Of a stretch of DNA of 64,000 bases, positions 26,338 to 35,895 are shown in pieces. Both the position numbers and the translations under genes were made by a program. Location of the stretch: the NCBI RefSeq assembly GCF_016892765.1, contig NZ_JAFEMD010000007.1, forward strand, positions 62,001 through 126,000. Reading direction: 5' to 3'. The stretch comes from Microvirga arvi (GTDB taxonomy: Bacteria > Pseudomonadota > Alphaproteobacteria > Rhizobiales > Beijerinckiaceae). Numbering within the stretch: the stretch's first letter is position 1; each line of letters starts with the position of its first letter. The notes beneath the pieces are model-generated. The model ran no database searches, was not told where the DNA came from, and was given only the letters and a program-made list of their open reading frames with translations.

Positions 26338-28512
26338 TTACTCGGCGGCAACCTTCATGGCCTTGTCGGACCACTCCACTTCATTGTCGACGAAGAAGCG
26401 GTCGAGGGCGCTCTCGAGGCGGGGCATGAGGATGCCCCGCTCCGTGGAAAGAGCCGTGTTGAGTACGGGCAGATCGCCTGCATCCGTCACCAAGTTCGGA
26501 TCGAAGCCTGCCCGCTCGGCCGCCATGGCGGCGAGATCGCACCAGGAGGTCTCGCCGATATTGGCCATGTGCCAGATGCCCGTGCCGCCGTCGATCAGGA
26601 GGTCAAGGGAGGTGTTCACGAGATCGGGCACATAGGTCGGCGATACGATGTCGAGACTGGCCTCCACCCCTTCGCCCTTGCTTAAGGTGTTGAGGATGGA
26701 CCATACGAAGTTGTAGCGGTCCCATGGGCCGAAGAAGGCGCTCGTGCGCAGGATGAGCGCCCTGTCGTGCGCCTTAAGGATCCGGCGCTCGGCCTCGGCT
26801 TTGCTTTCGCCATAGACCGTGGTGGGGCTGACCGCATCGCTCTCCACATAAGGCCGTCCGAGAGTTCCGTCGAAGACCAGATCGGACGAGAAGGTGACCA
26901 GAGGGATGCCGAGATCGGCGCAGACCTTCGCCAGCACGGCGGCGCCCGTGGCGTTCTCCCGGAAACAGGCTTTCCGGTCGTTCTCCGCCTCGGCGACACG
27001 CACATAGCCCGCCGTGTTGACGACCGCCCAGGGGCGGTGGCACTCAAGCGCCCTGGCGACGCTCTTGGGATCGGCGATGTCCATGTCCTGCCGTGAGAGC
27101 AGCACATGGTTGAGGCCGCGGAAATCGCAAAGTCGCGAATAGGCGCGGCCCAGGGTTCCGGTGGCGCCCGTGATCAGCAGCTGGCGCGGCTCGTCGGCAA
27201 GCCAGCAGGCGCGCGATTCCTTCGACGGACGCTTGTAGAAGCGGATATCCCGTTTCCACCAGCCGGCGCGATCAAGCACCGGATGATCGAAGTTGCCGGT
27301 CGTGGCGAGCGATTCGGCCGCGTGAGCGAGGGCCGTACGCCGAGGCGCAGATGCACGAACGTCGAACGGACCGGGCTCGTAGAAACCGTTGCGCCTGGTG
27401 AGAAGGCTGTTCCAATCCACGGCCCCGTAGAGAGACCACACGGTCACGGCACGGATTTCCGCGCCCTCGTCGCGCAGCGTGTTGACGTCGTTCCACACCT
27501 CCATCAGCCAGCGCAGCTGATCGTCGCGCGTGCTGCCGTGATGAGCCTCCGTGATGGCGATGGGCCGCTTGTAGCGCTCCCACACCTCGCGCAGACGCGC
27601 AGCCGGACCGAGATCCGCGGACGGCAGCGGCATGCGCACGGCTTCCACATCCGCATAGCGGTGCCGGCCGTTTCCGCCCCAATGGTGCTCGGGATAGCGG
27701 TTCATGCGCTCGTCGAGATAGCGCTCGCTCGTCAGGTAATGGTTGATGCCGATGATGTCGGGTGCCGCATCGGCTTCGAGCAGAAGCTCGAGATCGGCCT
27801 GCGCAACGCCGTGATCGAGCAGGATCCGCCACCAGGGATGATTCCGGTCGACCATGCCGCACAGGAGATCGAAGCTCAGGAAACGACGCTGGTTCTCGTG
27901 CTCTGCCTGATAGGCCAGCGTCGGCGTCGAGAAGGTCTTGCCCATGTCGTCAGTCTGCACGAGCTGCGCATCGGGGCGGACCTTGCGAATGGCGCGCATG
28001 GACAGGACGGTCGCCTTGCACTCGTTGACGAGGATCTTGAGGAAAGACTCGTAGCTCGTGCCGTGCGGATGCCAATGTCCGTAAAGACCGCAGAATCTCG
28101 CCGTGGTGAGCGGCTCGTTGACCGGTGTGTAGAGATCCAGATGAGGATAGCGCTCAGCCACATTGGCGGCATGGCGCGCCAGCAGTTCCGGCCATGCGGG
28201 ATCGAGCATATGGGTGTAGCGGGGGCCGCTGCCGTGATGGCACAGACCCGCGATGGCGCGGATTTTCAGCTCCTGGAGACGTTTCAGGCGCGTATCCTGC
28301 CAGGAGAAGTCCGTCCGGTCCGGGCTTTCGGGAGAGATCTTCTCCCAGAGCACCGGATGCCGGAGCGTGCGGATCCCGAGCTCAGCGATACGGTCCAGAT
28401 CCTCGATGCGATCGTGGTAGCCGGTCTCCAGGCTTTGGTCGCGGTAGTCGTCGCCTACTCTTGCGACAGTACATTCCAAACCGCCCCAAAGCTCTAGTGG
28501 TTTATTCATCAT
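26338..28512 (-). CDS. GH1-like glycosidase fused to RmlD-like NDP-sugar reductase
   Basis: 724 residues in two parts. Residues 1-430 resemble a family 1 glycosidase: acid/base Glu133 in TPVNEP and nucleophile Glu322 in AITEAHH (the usual ITENG is changed after the Glu). Residues about 440-720 are an extended SDR of the dTDP-4-dehydrorhamnose reductase type: TGATGTLGRA (448-457), VVNTAGYV, a SSD segment, and the catalytic Y567xxxK571 (YGESK). No signal peptide. It is the last gene of a minus-strand set after glf and a glycosyltransferase, suggesting work on a surface sugar polymer or its precursor. Confidence 0.82.
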   Translation of the reverse strand: MMNKPLELWGGLECTVARVGDDYRDQSLETGYHDRIEDLDRIAELGIRTLRHPVLWEKISPESPDRTDFSWQDTRLKRLQELKIRAIAGLCHHGSGPRYTHMLDPAWPELLARHAANVAERYPHLDLYTPVNEPLTTARFCGLYGHWHPHGTSYESFLKILVNECKATVLSMRAIRKVRPDAQLVQTDDMGKTFSTPTLAYQAEHENQRRFLSFDLLCGMVDRNHPWWRILLDHGVAQADLELLLEADAAPDIIGINHYLTSERYLDERMNRYPEHHWGGNGRHRYADVEAVRMPLPSADLGPAARLREVWERYKRPIAITEAHHGSTRDDQLRWLMEVWNDVNTLRDEGAEIRAVTVWSLYGAVDWNSLLTRRNGFYEPGPFDVRASAPRRTALAHAAESLATTGNFDHPVLDRAGWWKRDIRFYKRPSKESRACWLADEPRQLLITGATGTLGRAYSRLCDFRGLNHVLLSRQDMDIADPKSVARALECHRPWAVVNTAGYVRVAEAENDRKACFRENATGAAVLAKVCADLGIPLVTFSSDLVFDGTLGRPYVESDAVSPTTVYGESKAEAERRILKAHDRALILRTSAFFGPWDRYNFVWSILNTLSKGEGVEASLDIVSPTYVPDLVNTSLDLLIDGGTGIWHMANIGETSWCDLAAMAAERAGFDPNLVTDAGDLPVLNTALSTERGILMPRLESALDRFFVDNEVEWSDKAMKVAAE

Positions 28513-28581
28513 TCAACTCCGAGCCTGAACATCAGATCGTAAGAACTATGCGTAGCGCGGATTGTTCGATGACTATTTTCA

Positions 28582-29736
28582 TCAGGAAACGAGACCTGCC
28601 GATGCCGACACGACCTTGACGGCGGAGGTATCTGCGCCGACCGGCAGGGACTCGTTGATGCGCCGGAAGGTAGCGAGCGCCTGGCCGACGATCTGGTCCA
28701 TGTTGTAGTAGCGGTAGGTGGCCAGACGGCCCACGAACCACACGTCGGGGGTGGCGAGCGCCAGGCGCTCGTACTTCTTGAAGAGCTCCTGGTTCTCCGC
28801 CTTCGGGATCGGATAATAGGGGTCGCCTTCGGCCGACGGGTACTCATAGGTGAGCGCCGTCTTGGCGTGCTCCTGACCCGTCAGGTGCTTGTATTCCGTG
28901 ACGCGGGTGTAATCATTCGTCTGCGGGAAGTTCACCACGCCGACAGACTGATGCCAAGCCTTGTCGAGCGTCACGTGCTCGAAGCGCAGCGAACGGTAGG
29001 GCAGCTTGCCGAACTGGAAATTGAAGTATTCGTCGATCGGGCCGCAATAGATGACGCGACGATGCGGGATGACGTTCTTGACGTCGTCGTACTCGGTCTG
29101 CGTCATGATGTCGATGTTCGGATGGCTCACCATCTTCTCGAACATCCGGGTGTAGCCGTGCTTGGGCATGAACTGGAACTCGTCCGTGAAGTAACGGTCG
29201 TCCCGGTTCGTGCGGGTCGGCACGCGCGAGGTCACGGACTTGTCGAGTTCGGACGGGTCGAGGCCCCATTGCTTGCGGGTGTAGCCGCGGAAGAATTTTT
29301 CATAGAGCTCGCGGCCCACAACGGAGACCACAACGTCCTCCGACGTCTTGATCTCGCCGATCGTCTCGGCGCGCTCGGCAAACCAGTCCTGCAGCTGCTC
29401 GGAGGTGAGGTTCAGGCCATAGAGCTTGTTGACCGTGTCGAGGTTGATCGGGATCGGCACCTGCATGCCGTCCACTTCCGCCAGAACCCGATGCTCGTAG
29501 AAGCGCCATTCGGTGAACCGGGAGAGATGGTCGAAGATCTGCTTGGAGTTGGTGTGGAAGATGTGCGGTCCATATTGGTGGATCAGCAGCCCGTCATCGT
29601 CGTACCGGTCATAGGCGTTGCCGCCGATATGAGGACGGCGGTCAATAAGAAGGACGCGCTCGTTGCGCTCGCTCGCAAGACGTTCGGCTAGAACGCTGCC
29701 TGCAAAGCCGGCGCCGACAATCAGCCAATCATACAT
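28582..29736 (-). CDS. glf: UDP-galactopyranose mutase
   Basis: 384 residues. Converts UDP-galactopyranose to UDP-galactofuranose using reduced FAD. FAD-binding VGAGFAGSVLAERLA is at the N-terminus; GGNAYDRYDDDGLLIHQYGPHIFHT, with GPHIFHT, is typical of Glf, and YTRKQWGLDPSEL and conserved Tyr/Arg residues near the active site follow. Length is normal. It lies 6 bp after the glycosyltransferase and 69 bp before the fusion gene, so galactofuranose is probably incorporated into a glycan by this operon. Confidence 0.93.
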   Translation of the reverse strand: MYDWLIVGAGFAGSVLAERLASERNERVLLIDRRPHIGGNAYDRYDDDGLLIHQYGPHIFHTNSKQIFDHLSRFTEWRFYEHRVLAEVDGMQVPIPINLDTVNKLYGLNLTSEQLQDWFAERAETIGEIKTSEDVVVSVVGRELYEKFFRGYTRKQWGLDPSELDKSVTSRVPTRTNRDDRYFTDEFQFMPKHGYTRMFEKMVSHPNIDIMTQTEYDDVKNVIPHRRVIYCGPIDEYFNFQFGKLPYRSLRFEHVTLDKAWHQSVGVVNFPQTNDYTRVTEYKHLTGQEHAKTALTYEYPSAEGDPYYPIPKAENQELFKKYERLALATPDVWFVGRLATYRYYNMDQIVGQALATFRRINESLPVGADTSAVKVVSASAGLVS

Positions 29737-29742
29737 TCCAGA

Positions 29743-30960
29743 TCACTCCGCAGGCGTGGTGGCATAAACGGGAAGAGACGATGTGGGACGCTCCGAGGCG
29801 GTATCGCCCATGGCGTCCAGCATCAGCCTGTGCATGGATCCCCAGGTCTTGTCCCAGGAGCCGGCGGCGAGATGCCGGTCCACCTTGGAAAGCCAGGAAT
29901 CCTTCGGACGAGCCAGGATCGTCTCGACCTTGGCCACCACCTCCTTGGCATCCTTGGCGATCTCGACGAGGCCCTTTTCGCCGTAGGGGCGCACCACATC
30001 CGTGATGGCCGTCGAAACCACAGGTACGCCTGCCGCCAGGAATTCAGGGGTTTTGGTCGGGCTGATGAATTTCGTTGCCTCGTTGAGGGCGAAGTTCATG
30101 AAGCCCACGTCCCAGCCGGAGAGATAGCGCGGCAGTTCAGTGTAGGACTTGCCGCCGAGCCAGTGGATATTGGACCGCTGCGGCAGGCTTGACGGGTCGA
30201 TCTTCACCACCGGACCGATCATCACGAAGTTCCAGTCGGGGCGCAGATCGGCTACCTCTGCCAGAAGATCGATGTCCATGCGCTCGTCGACGACGCCGAA
30301 GAAGCCGAGGCGGATGTGAGGAATGCTCGCCTGATCCTCCGGATCCTGCTGAATCGAGCGGGCCTGTGAGAAGTGATTGAAATCGATGGAGGACGGGAAG
30401 CCATGGACGCTGCGGTGGCGGTGCTTCTTGGCTTCATAGAGGCTCATGCCGCCCGTGAACACGAGATCGCAGCGCGAGAAGAGCGCATTCTCCAGGTCGA
30501 TGAGCTCCTGGGATGCGCCGCGGAAGAGCGAAAGCTCATCCATGTTGTCATAGATGCACAGCTCGCATTCGAAATCGCTGGTGAAGGCCATCGCCATGGG
30601 CGTGTAGTACCAGAACACGCGCGGGCTCGTCGCCTCGCGGCCGATCAGTTCCTCGATCAGATCGTGCTGCTCGGAAAGGACGTCGTCATGGGACAGCCCT
30701 TCCGGAAGCATCGGAACGGCCACTGTGACACCCTGCGGCCGATCGCTCACATCCATATGCGGGGTCACGCCGGCCTTGAAAATCGGCTCTTCGATGATCA
30801 GCACGTTATAGTGCTTGACGGCACGGCTGAGAAGGTGCTGCGGGCGCTGCCAGACGAAGTCCCAACGGAGATGCGAGAAACAAACGAGAAGAGGCTTTTC
30901 CGAACCGGTTTTGAAAGGCAAACGAGGGGCATAGGACTGCGTCGTCAAACGCTCATGCAT
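29743..30960 (-). CDS. glycosyltransferase (GT4-like, GT-B fold)
   Basis: 405 residues from ATG 30960, which has GAGG 8 nt upstream; an in-frame ATG at 31119 would add a basic leader unlike the family. N-terminal domain contains VCFSHLRWDFVWQRPQHLLSR; the C-terminal half has FGVVDERMD, FVMIGPVVK, NIHWLGGKSYTELP and SPTKTPEFLAAGVPVVST, the sugar-nucleotide site of retaining GT4 enzymes. Cytosolic. With glf downstream it may transfer galactofuranose or another hexose. Confidence 0.82.
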   Translation of the reverse strand: MHERLTTQSYAPRLPFKTGSEKPLLVCFSHLRWDFVWQRPQHLLSRAVKHYNVLIIEEPIFKAGVTPHMDVSDRPQGVTVAVPMLPEGLSHDDVLSEQHDLIEELIGREATSPRVFWYYTPMAMAFTSDFECELCIYDNMDELSLFRGASQELIDLENALFSRCDLVFTGGMSLYEAKKHRHRSVHGFPSSIDFNHFSQARSIQQDPEDQASIPHIRLGFFGVVDERMDIDLLAEVADLRPDWNFVMIGPVVKIDPSSLPQRSNIHWLGGKSYTELPRYLSGWDVGFMNFALNEATKFISPTKTPEFLAAGVPVVSTAITDVVRPYGEKGLVEIAKDAKEVVAKVETILARPKDSWLSKVDRHLAAGSWDKTWGSMHRLMLDAMGDTASERPTSSLPVYATTPAE

Positions 30961-31153
30961 AGCGCGAACCTCAGATAAAGATGTGTTGTCACGGTCGGAC
31001 AGAAGAACACGGTCCGGGGCGAATAAAGCGATGTCTTTAATGAAGCGCACCGGCGAAGGGTCGCGGTCGCAATCGATTTTACAACGCAGACGGAGCCGTT
31101 TGGTTCCATCTGCGTTCATCTTCGTGAACGCCTATTCATGCAAATAGCCGAGG

Positions 31154-31465
31154 CTATTTCTTCTCAAGCATGAGTGTTCCTTGCCTTTGGATGAAGGTCT
31201 TTGCTTTCTCCGCGACCATCGCAAGAATCCACGGCAACTGGACTTCGACGCGTACCTGATCCTGCATGACTTCGAGCTGGCCGCTGACGTTCTGCCCCAT
31301 GGCACCAACGTGAAAATCCATCCGGTTTCCGCTCCATGTCTCATTGATGGACGCGACCTTGTCACCGAACTGCGATTTCAGGCTCGTCATGCCGCCTTGA
31401 AGCCGCCGCATGGCCTCGGCCTGGCCGAGATTATGGGGAATGGAAACGATAAGAGGCTTTGCCAT
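31154..31465 (-). CDS. polyhydroxyalkanoic acid system family protein
   Basis: 103 residues. PLIVSIPHNLGQAEAMRRL at the start and the closing LPWILAMVAEKAKTFIQRQGTLMLEKK match the small PHA-granule-region family (TIGR02610-like). The role in granule metabolism is inferred from neighbourhoods in other bacteria; no PHA gene is nearby here. The second of two adjacent ATGs (31465) is chosen because GGAG lies 7 nt upstream. Confidence 0.75.
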   Translation of the reverse strand: MAKPLIVSIPHNLGQAEAMRRLQGGMTSLKSQFGDKVASINETWSGNRMDFHVGAMGQNVSGQLEVMQDQVRVEVQLPWILAMVAEKAKTFIQRQGTLMLEKK

Positions 31466-31519
31466 CATGTTGCTCCGCTTTGCCACGACAAGCGAAGCAG
31501 CGCGGGTCAGGTTCCGTGG

Positions 31520-31825
31520 CTACAGCATCTCCACGCGAATCGCCCGGATCACGATGGCCTCCTGATCAAAGCGGCGCTCCAATTCAGCGCGGTAGCGCTC
31601 CCACCAGGCATGATCGAGTTCACGCGCCATCACCTCGAAGACGACGATATCGTCATGCGCCGTATGGCCGCCCTCCTTCCAGACGCCCTCGGCCGGCGCG
31701 CGCGTGAAGCTCGTAACGCCGCCGAAGCGCTCGGACAGTTCCGAGCGCACACGCCCATAGGCTGCGCCGTCAAAACGGCGGCCTGCATTGTCGGCCAGCG
31801 GCAGAAGGATCTGAACCAGATGCAT
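31520..31825 (-). CDS. conserved hypothetical protein
   Basis: About 101 residues. The sequence begins MHLVQILLPLADNAGRRF, then RSELSERFGGVTSFTRAPAEGVW and an acidic-aromatic C-terminal half. This pattern is a recurring small protein in Rhizobiales, without assigned function. Three in-frame ATGs exist (31846, 31831, 31825); GGGGG placed 8-12 nt before the third makes it the best. Confidence 0.65.
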   Translation of the reverse strand: MHLVQILLPLADNAGRRFDGAAYGRVRSELSERFGGVTSFTRAPAEGVWKEGGHTAHDDIVVFEVMARELDHAWWERYRAELERRFDQEAIVIRAIRVEML

Positions 31826-31969
31826 CACCATCCCCCGGAACGCCATGGAGAGATGCAGGAGATAGTTCAGAGGACGGGAAAGGCGAGACCCTCAGGCACC
31901 GGTCCAGATGTGAGGGCCTGTTCCAGTCCCGATGCCTCTTGCTTCGATGTCTCCTGCCGGCGTGGCGCA

Positions 31970-32326
31970 TCAGGCCTGCAGGGCGGCGAACAAATCCCTA
32001 TCCGTCTCGGGGATGTCGTCATCACTGCAATAACGGCTCGAAGGCTTGGAGACGCGCCAGGGCCAATCGGTCGAGGCATGAAAGGCCTCGGACGGACGAA
32101 GCCGTCGGGCCATGCCGCCGGGCTTGATTTCGTCGATGACGACGAAGCCGAAGATGGTGAGCCGCGTGGCCATGGCCTTCGTGATGCGGTCGCCGGCCCC
32201 GATCGTCAGAGAGCCCGCAGCATAGACCGCATCCATGAGGCTCTTCTGATCGCGGCGGGAATTGGCCGACGAGCGTGCACCCGGAAAGCGTATGACGTTC
32301 GTCGGCTGAGACGATCTCGATTCCAT
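31970..32326 (-). CDS. hypothetical protein
   Basis: 118 residues, soluble. A Ser/Arg-rich head (MESRSSQPTNVIRFPGAR) leads to a segment with AGSLTIGAGDRITKAMATRLTIFGFVVIDEI, which is compatible with a small alpha/beta fold. No recognised family. The base composition fits its neighbours. Confidence 0.5.
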   Translation of the reverse strand: MESRSSQPTNVIRFPGARSSANSRRDQKSLMDAVYAAGSLTIGAGDRITKAMATRLTIFGFVVIDEIKPGGMARRLRPSEAFHASTDWPWRVSKPSSRYCSDDDIPETDRDLFAALQA

Positions 32327-32384
32327 GTAAGCAACCCTTGGTCCCGAATCGGGCCAAGAATCGCCGGAAGGGATTAAGAAGCGC

Positions 32385-32804
32385 CTAATTCAGCCGGTGG
32401 AGGGACACGTAGCCGACGCCGGACGAGGTCAGCCCGAGCGCCTGGGCCGGCCCCTTGGCAAGATCGATGATCCGCCGGTGGGCGAAGGGACCGCGATCGT
32501 TCACCCGGACGACCACGGAACGGCCGTTGGTTTCGTTGACCACCTTGAGCCGGGTTCCGAAGGGAAGGGAGCGGTGAGCCGCCGTCATGTCGTAGGAATT
32601 GAAGCGCTCGCCGCTGGCGGTCTTACGCCCGTGGAAGCCGGGCCCGTACCAGGAAGCTGCGCCCCGCTGAAACGCTTTTGCTGTCTCGAGATTCGCTTGC
32701 GAGATGGATCCTGTCACATCAGGGTCGTTGGAGGCGGTTGTATTGCAGGCCGTCATGAAAAGAAGTGGCATCATTGCTGATGCGAGGGTGAGGATATTCT
32801 TCAA
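32385..32804 (-). CDS. rlpA: RlpA-like lipoprotein
   Basis: 139 residues from a TTG at 32804 with GGGGAG 7 nt upstream; an ATG at 32891 would place a basic stretch before the signal peptide. Signal peptide and lipobox MTAC, then the double-psi beta-barrel: GAASWYGPGFHGRKTASGE, LPFGTRLKV, VVRVNDRGPF. RlpA proteins act on peptidoglycan (lytic transglycosylase in Pseudomonas) and assist septation. Here only the barrel is present, without a SPOR domain. Confidence 0.85.
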   Translation of the reverse strand: MKNILTLASAMMPLLFMTACNTTASNDPDVTGSISQANLETAKAFQRGAASWYGPGFHGRKTASGERFNSYDMTAAHRSLPFGTRLKVVNETNGRSVVVRVNDRGPFAHRRIIDLAKGPAQALGLTSSGVGYVSLHRLN

Positions 32805-33092
32805 GGACAGTCTCCCCTTCCGTTGTACTTGGAAGTGAAGCTGAACTTTAAAAAGGCAAGAATAAGGCGATAAGATTTTTCGAACGCCCACTCATACTTC
32901 AGAGATATGGATCTATTGGCAAAACTAGCCTGAAGAATTTTTCTTGAAGGCGACTATATGTGGAACAACGTTTCCTTTAACGCAGAGGAAAATTTCACCA
33001 TCTCGTGATCTCCAGATTGCGTCTCTGGCCGAATAGTCAAGTCGCTATAGGTAAGTCTCCTACTGTCCCAAGACAGGTGAGGCCGCCGTTCG

Positions 33093-34643
33093 ATGCTGAA
33101 AACTTCCCCATCCCAGCATGTCGCCATCGTCGGGGCCGGTCCGGGGGGCCTGGCATCCGCCATGTTGCTGGCACGCGAGGGGATTCCGGTCACGATCTTC
33201 GAGCGCGGGCCCGCCGTCGGCGGGCGCACGCGCACGATTCAGGCTCCGGGCGGCTACAAGTTCGACATCGGCCCCACCTTCTTCCTGTATCCGCGCATCC
33301 TGAAGGATATTTTCGAGGCCTGCGGCGAGCGCCTGGAAGATCATGTCGAGCTCAGGCGGCTCGACCCGCAATATCACATCGTCTTCGAAGGCGGCGGCAG
33401 CATCCGGGCCACCTATGACCTCGACCGCCTTGAGCAGGAAATCGCTCGCCTCGCCCCCGCCGACGCCCGCAACGTGCGCCGCTTTCTCGACGACAACCGC
33501 GAAAAGCTCGCGGCTTTCCGGCCCGTGCTGGAGCAGGCCTTTTCGAGCCCAGCGGATCTTTTCTCGCCCGCCATGCTGGCGGCTTTGCCGAAGCTCAGGC
33601 CGTTTTCCAGTGTCGACAGCGATCTCAAGCGCTATTTCGCCGATCCGCGCGTACGCCTCGCCTTCTCGTTCCAGACGAAATATCTCGGCATGTCGCCGTT
33701 TCAGTGCCCGAGCCTGTTCACGATCCTGTCGTTTCTCGAATACGAGCATGGCGTGTTTCACCCGATGGGCGGCTGCGGCGCGGTGTCGGAGGCCATGGCG
33801 AATGTCGCACGCAAGATGGGCGTCGACATTCGCCTGAACACGCCCGTCGACCGCATTGTCTACGAGAACGGGGAAGCGGTCGGCATCGAGGCCGGCGGCG
33901 AGCGGTTCGAGGCCGGCTCGGTTGTGGTCAACGGCGATTTCGGCCATGCCATGCGCCGACTCGTGCCCGAGGCCATGCGCCCGCGCTGGAAGAACAAGAA
34001 GCTCGATCGCGCCAAGATCTCGTGCTCCACCTTCATGCTCTATCTCGGCATCGAGGGCGATGCGGGCGATCTGGCCCATCACACCATCCTTCTCTCGAAG
34101 GAATACGAGCGCAACATTCACGAGATCACGAACGGCATCCTGCCGGAGGAGCCTTCGATCTACGTGCATCATGCCGGCGTCACCGATCCGTCCCTGGCGC
34201 CGAAGGGACATACGAGCCTTTACGTACTGGTGCCCGTGCCGAACCTGCGCTGCGGAATCGACTGGCAGCGCGAGGCCCCGCGTTATCGGAAGCTGGCGCT
34301 CGAGCGTCTCAAGATGCTCGGCCTCACCGACATTGAGAGCCGCATCCGCTTCGAGCGCGTGGTGACGCCGCGCGGCTGGCAGGACGACTTCGCCGTGTTC
34401 GAAGGCGCCACATTCAACCTCGCGCACAATCTCACGCAGATGCTCTACTTCCGGCCGCACAACCGCTTCGGCCGCAACGTGTATCTAGTGGGCGGCGGAA
34501 CCCATCCCGGCAGCGGATTGCCCGTGATCTACGAGGGCGCACGCATCACGACGCGTCTTCTGCTGGAGGATCGGGAGCGCCGCAGGGTCGAGCGAGGCGA
34601 GCCGGAGCCGTCCGCCGCGCCTATGGGCGAGGCAGTCCTGTGA
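33093..34643 (+). CDS. CrtN/CrtI-family carotenoid desaturase
   Basis: 516 residues, FAD enzyme. VAIVGAGPGGLASAMLLAREG at the N-terminus binds FAD; HPMGGCGAVSEAM and the C-terminal VYLVGGGTHPGSGLPVI are typical of CrtI/CrtN. It is first in the carotenoid set and most likely desaturates or oxidises a C30 backbone made by HpnCDE. A stretch of about 200 bp of lower GC precedes it and should hold the operon promoter. Which of the two desaturases acts first cannot be read from sequence. Confidence 0.82.
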   Translation: MLKTSPSQHVAIVGAGPGGLASAMLLAREGIPVTIFERGPAVGGRTRTIQAPGGYKFDIGPTFFLYPRILKDIFEACGERLEDHVELRRLDPQYHIVFEGGGSIRATYDLDRLEQEIARLAPADARNVRRFLDDNREKLAAFRPVLEQAFSSPADLFSPAMLAALPKLRPFSSVDSDLKRYFADPRVRLAFSFQTKYLGMSPFQCPSLFTILSFLEYEHGVFHPMGGCGAVSEAMANVARKMGVDIRLNTPVDRIVYENGEAVGIEAGGERFEAGSVVVNGDFGHAMRRLVPEAMRPRWKNKKLDRAKISCSTFMLYLGIEGDAGDLAHHTILLSKEYERNIHEITNGILPEEPSIYVHHAGVTDPSLAPKGHTSLYVLVPVPNLRCGIDWQREAPRYRKLALERLKMLGLTDIESRIRFERVVTPRGWQDDFAVFEGATFNLAHNLTQMLYFRPHNRFGRNVYLVGGGTHPGSGLPVIYEGARITTRLLLEDRERRRVERGEPEPSAAPMGEAVL

Positions 34644-34715
34644 GGGAGGCCATCATGAGACGATTCGAGCAGCCTGGATGTCTCCTCCTCGCGGCTCCAA
34701 GCCGTTAGAGCGGCC

Positions 34716-35813
34716 ATGTTGTGGCGCGCCTACGCCCTTCTGTCCCACGGGGGAGATCGCATCGGCCTCGGCTTCATGGGCTTTGGATCGTGGCGTATCC
34801 CGAGCCACTCATCGGCCTGCCGAAAAGCCGATGACGTCGTGAAAGTGCTCGAAGAAGCCGACACAGCCATCTGGTCGGCGAATGCATTGTCGGCCTGTGC
34901 CGAGACCGGCCTGCTCACGCGCCTCGCGCAGCCTGTCACCGTCGAAGAGCTGTCAGCCGATCTTTCCCTGCAGCATGCTCTCGTCCGGAGCCTGCTCGGC
35001 GTGCTCACGAGCTTCGGCTTCGTCGTCTGGGACCATGACAGGGCGCAAGCCTCGCCCGCCCTGATGCCCTTCACGTCACGCGAGGGGGCGGAGACCTTCA
35101 AGGCCGCCCTGCGCGCTCCGCTGCTGCAGGCGGAGGATTTCCGGCGCAGGATGAACACCGGCAATCTGCGCCTCGACGGCTGGTCCCACACGGATGATGC
35201 CATCATCGAGGCGCAAGGAGCGTTGACCCGGCACTGGACGACCCGGGCGCTGCCGAAACTGAAATTCCTGCCGGGCCTCGTCCCACGCCTGGACAGGCCC
35301 GGAGCGGCGCTTCTCGATGTGGGCGCGGGGGCGGCCGGTCTTTCGATCGCCCTCTGCCGGCACTTCCCTCATCTGAGCGCCGTGGCGCTCGAACCTGCTC
35401 CGCATCCGGCCGAGCTTGGCGAGAAGCACGTCCGCGAAGCCGGCCTTGCCGGCCGCATCGCCGTTCGCCGGGAACGGGTCGAGAGCTTGCAGGACGAACA
35501 GGCCTTCGACCTCGCATTCCTGCCCCAGATGTTCCTGCCCGACACGGTCATCGAAGAGGCGCTCCACCGGATCTTCCGCTCCTTACGGCCGGGCGGCTGG
35601 CTTCTGGTCGCGGTGCTCCCCCATGAAGGCCAGGGCATTGTCTCGGCGGTCAACCGGCTGAAGAACCTGCTCTGGGGCGGGAACACCCGGGATGTGATGC
35701 AGATCAAGCCGCTTCTGGAAGCGGCGGGCTTCGATCCGGTGATCCGGGCCCCGGGACGGCAGGCGCTGCGCATGGTCTGCGCCCGCCGCCCAAACCTGCG
35801 TGATCCGCCTTGA
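34716..35813 (+). CDS. SAM-dependent methyltransferase of the carotenoid cluster
   Basis: 365 residues; an internal ATG at 34779 is an alternative start. A helical dimerisation/winged-helix part (residues 45-130, ADTAIWSANALSACAETGLLTRL) precedes a Rossmann domain with motif I LLDVGAGAAGLSIAL at about 193-207 and GGWLLVAVLP. The architecture recalls O-methyltransferases such as hydroxyneurosporene methyltransferase. In C30 pathways a methyl ester or ether of an oxidised end group is a plausible product. Lies between the two desaturase genes. Confidence 0.72.
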   Translation: MLWRAYALLSHGGDRIGLGFMGFGSWRIPSHSSACRKADDVVKVLEEADTAIWSANALSACAETGLLTRLAQPVTVEELSADLSLQHALVRSLLGVLTSFGFVVWDHDRAQASPALMPFTSREGAETFKAALRAPLLQAEDFRRRMNTGNLRLDGWSHTDDAIIEAQGALTRHWTTRALPKLKFLPGLVPRLDRPGAALLDVGAGAAGLSIALCRHFPHLSAVALEPAPHPAELGEKHVREAGLAGRIAVRRERVESLQDEQAFDLAFLPQMFLPDTVIEEALHRIFRSLRPGGWLLVAVLPHEGQGIVSAVNRLKNLLWGGNTRDVMQIKPLLEAAGFDPVIRAPGRQALRMVCARRPNLRDPP

Positions 35814-35895
35814 ACTGGGTCATGCCATTCCTAGAAACAACACAACTGGACATGGGCTCGGGAACGAATACGCTCGTGTGCTGCGGGAGGACATC

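Noticed and set aside
30961-31119. Longer N-terminus for the glycosyltransferase from ATG 31119
   Set aside because: The extra 53 residues are basic and unlike the family, and a better ribosome site precedes ATG 30960.
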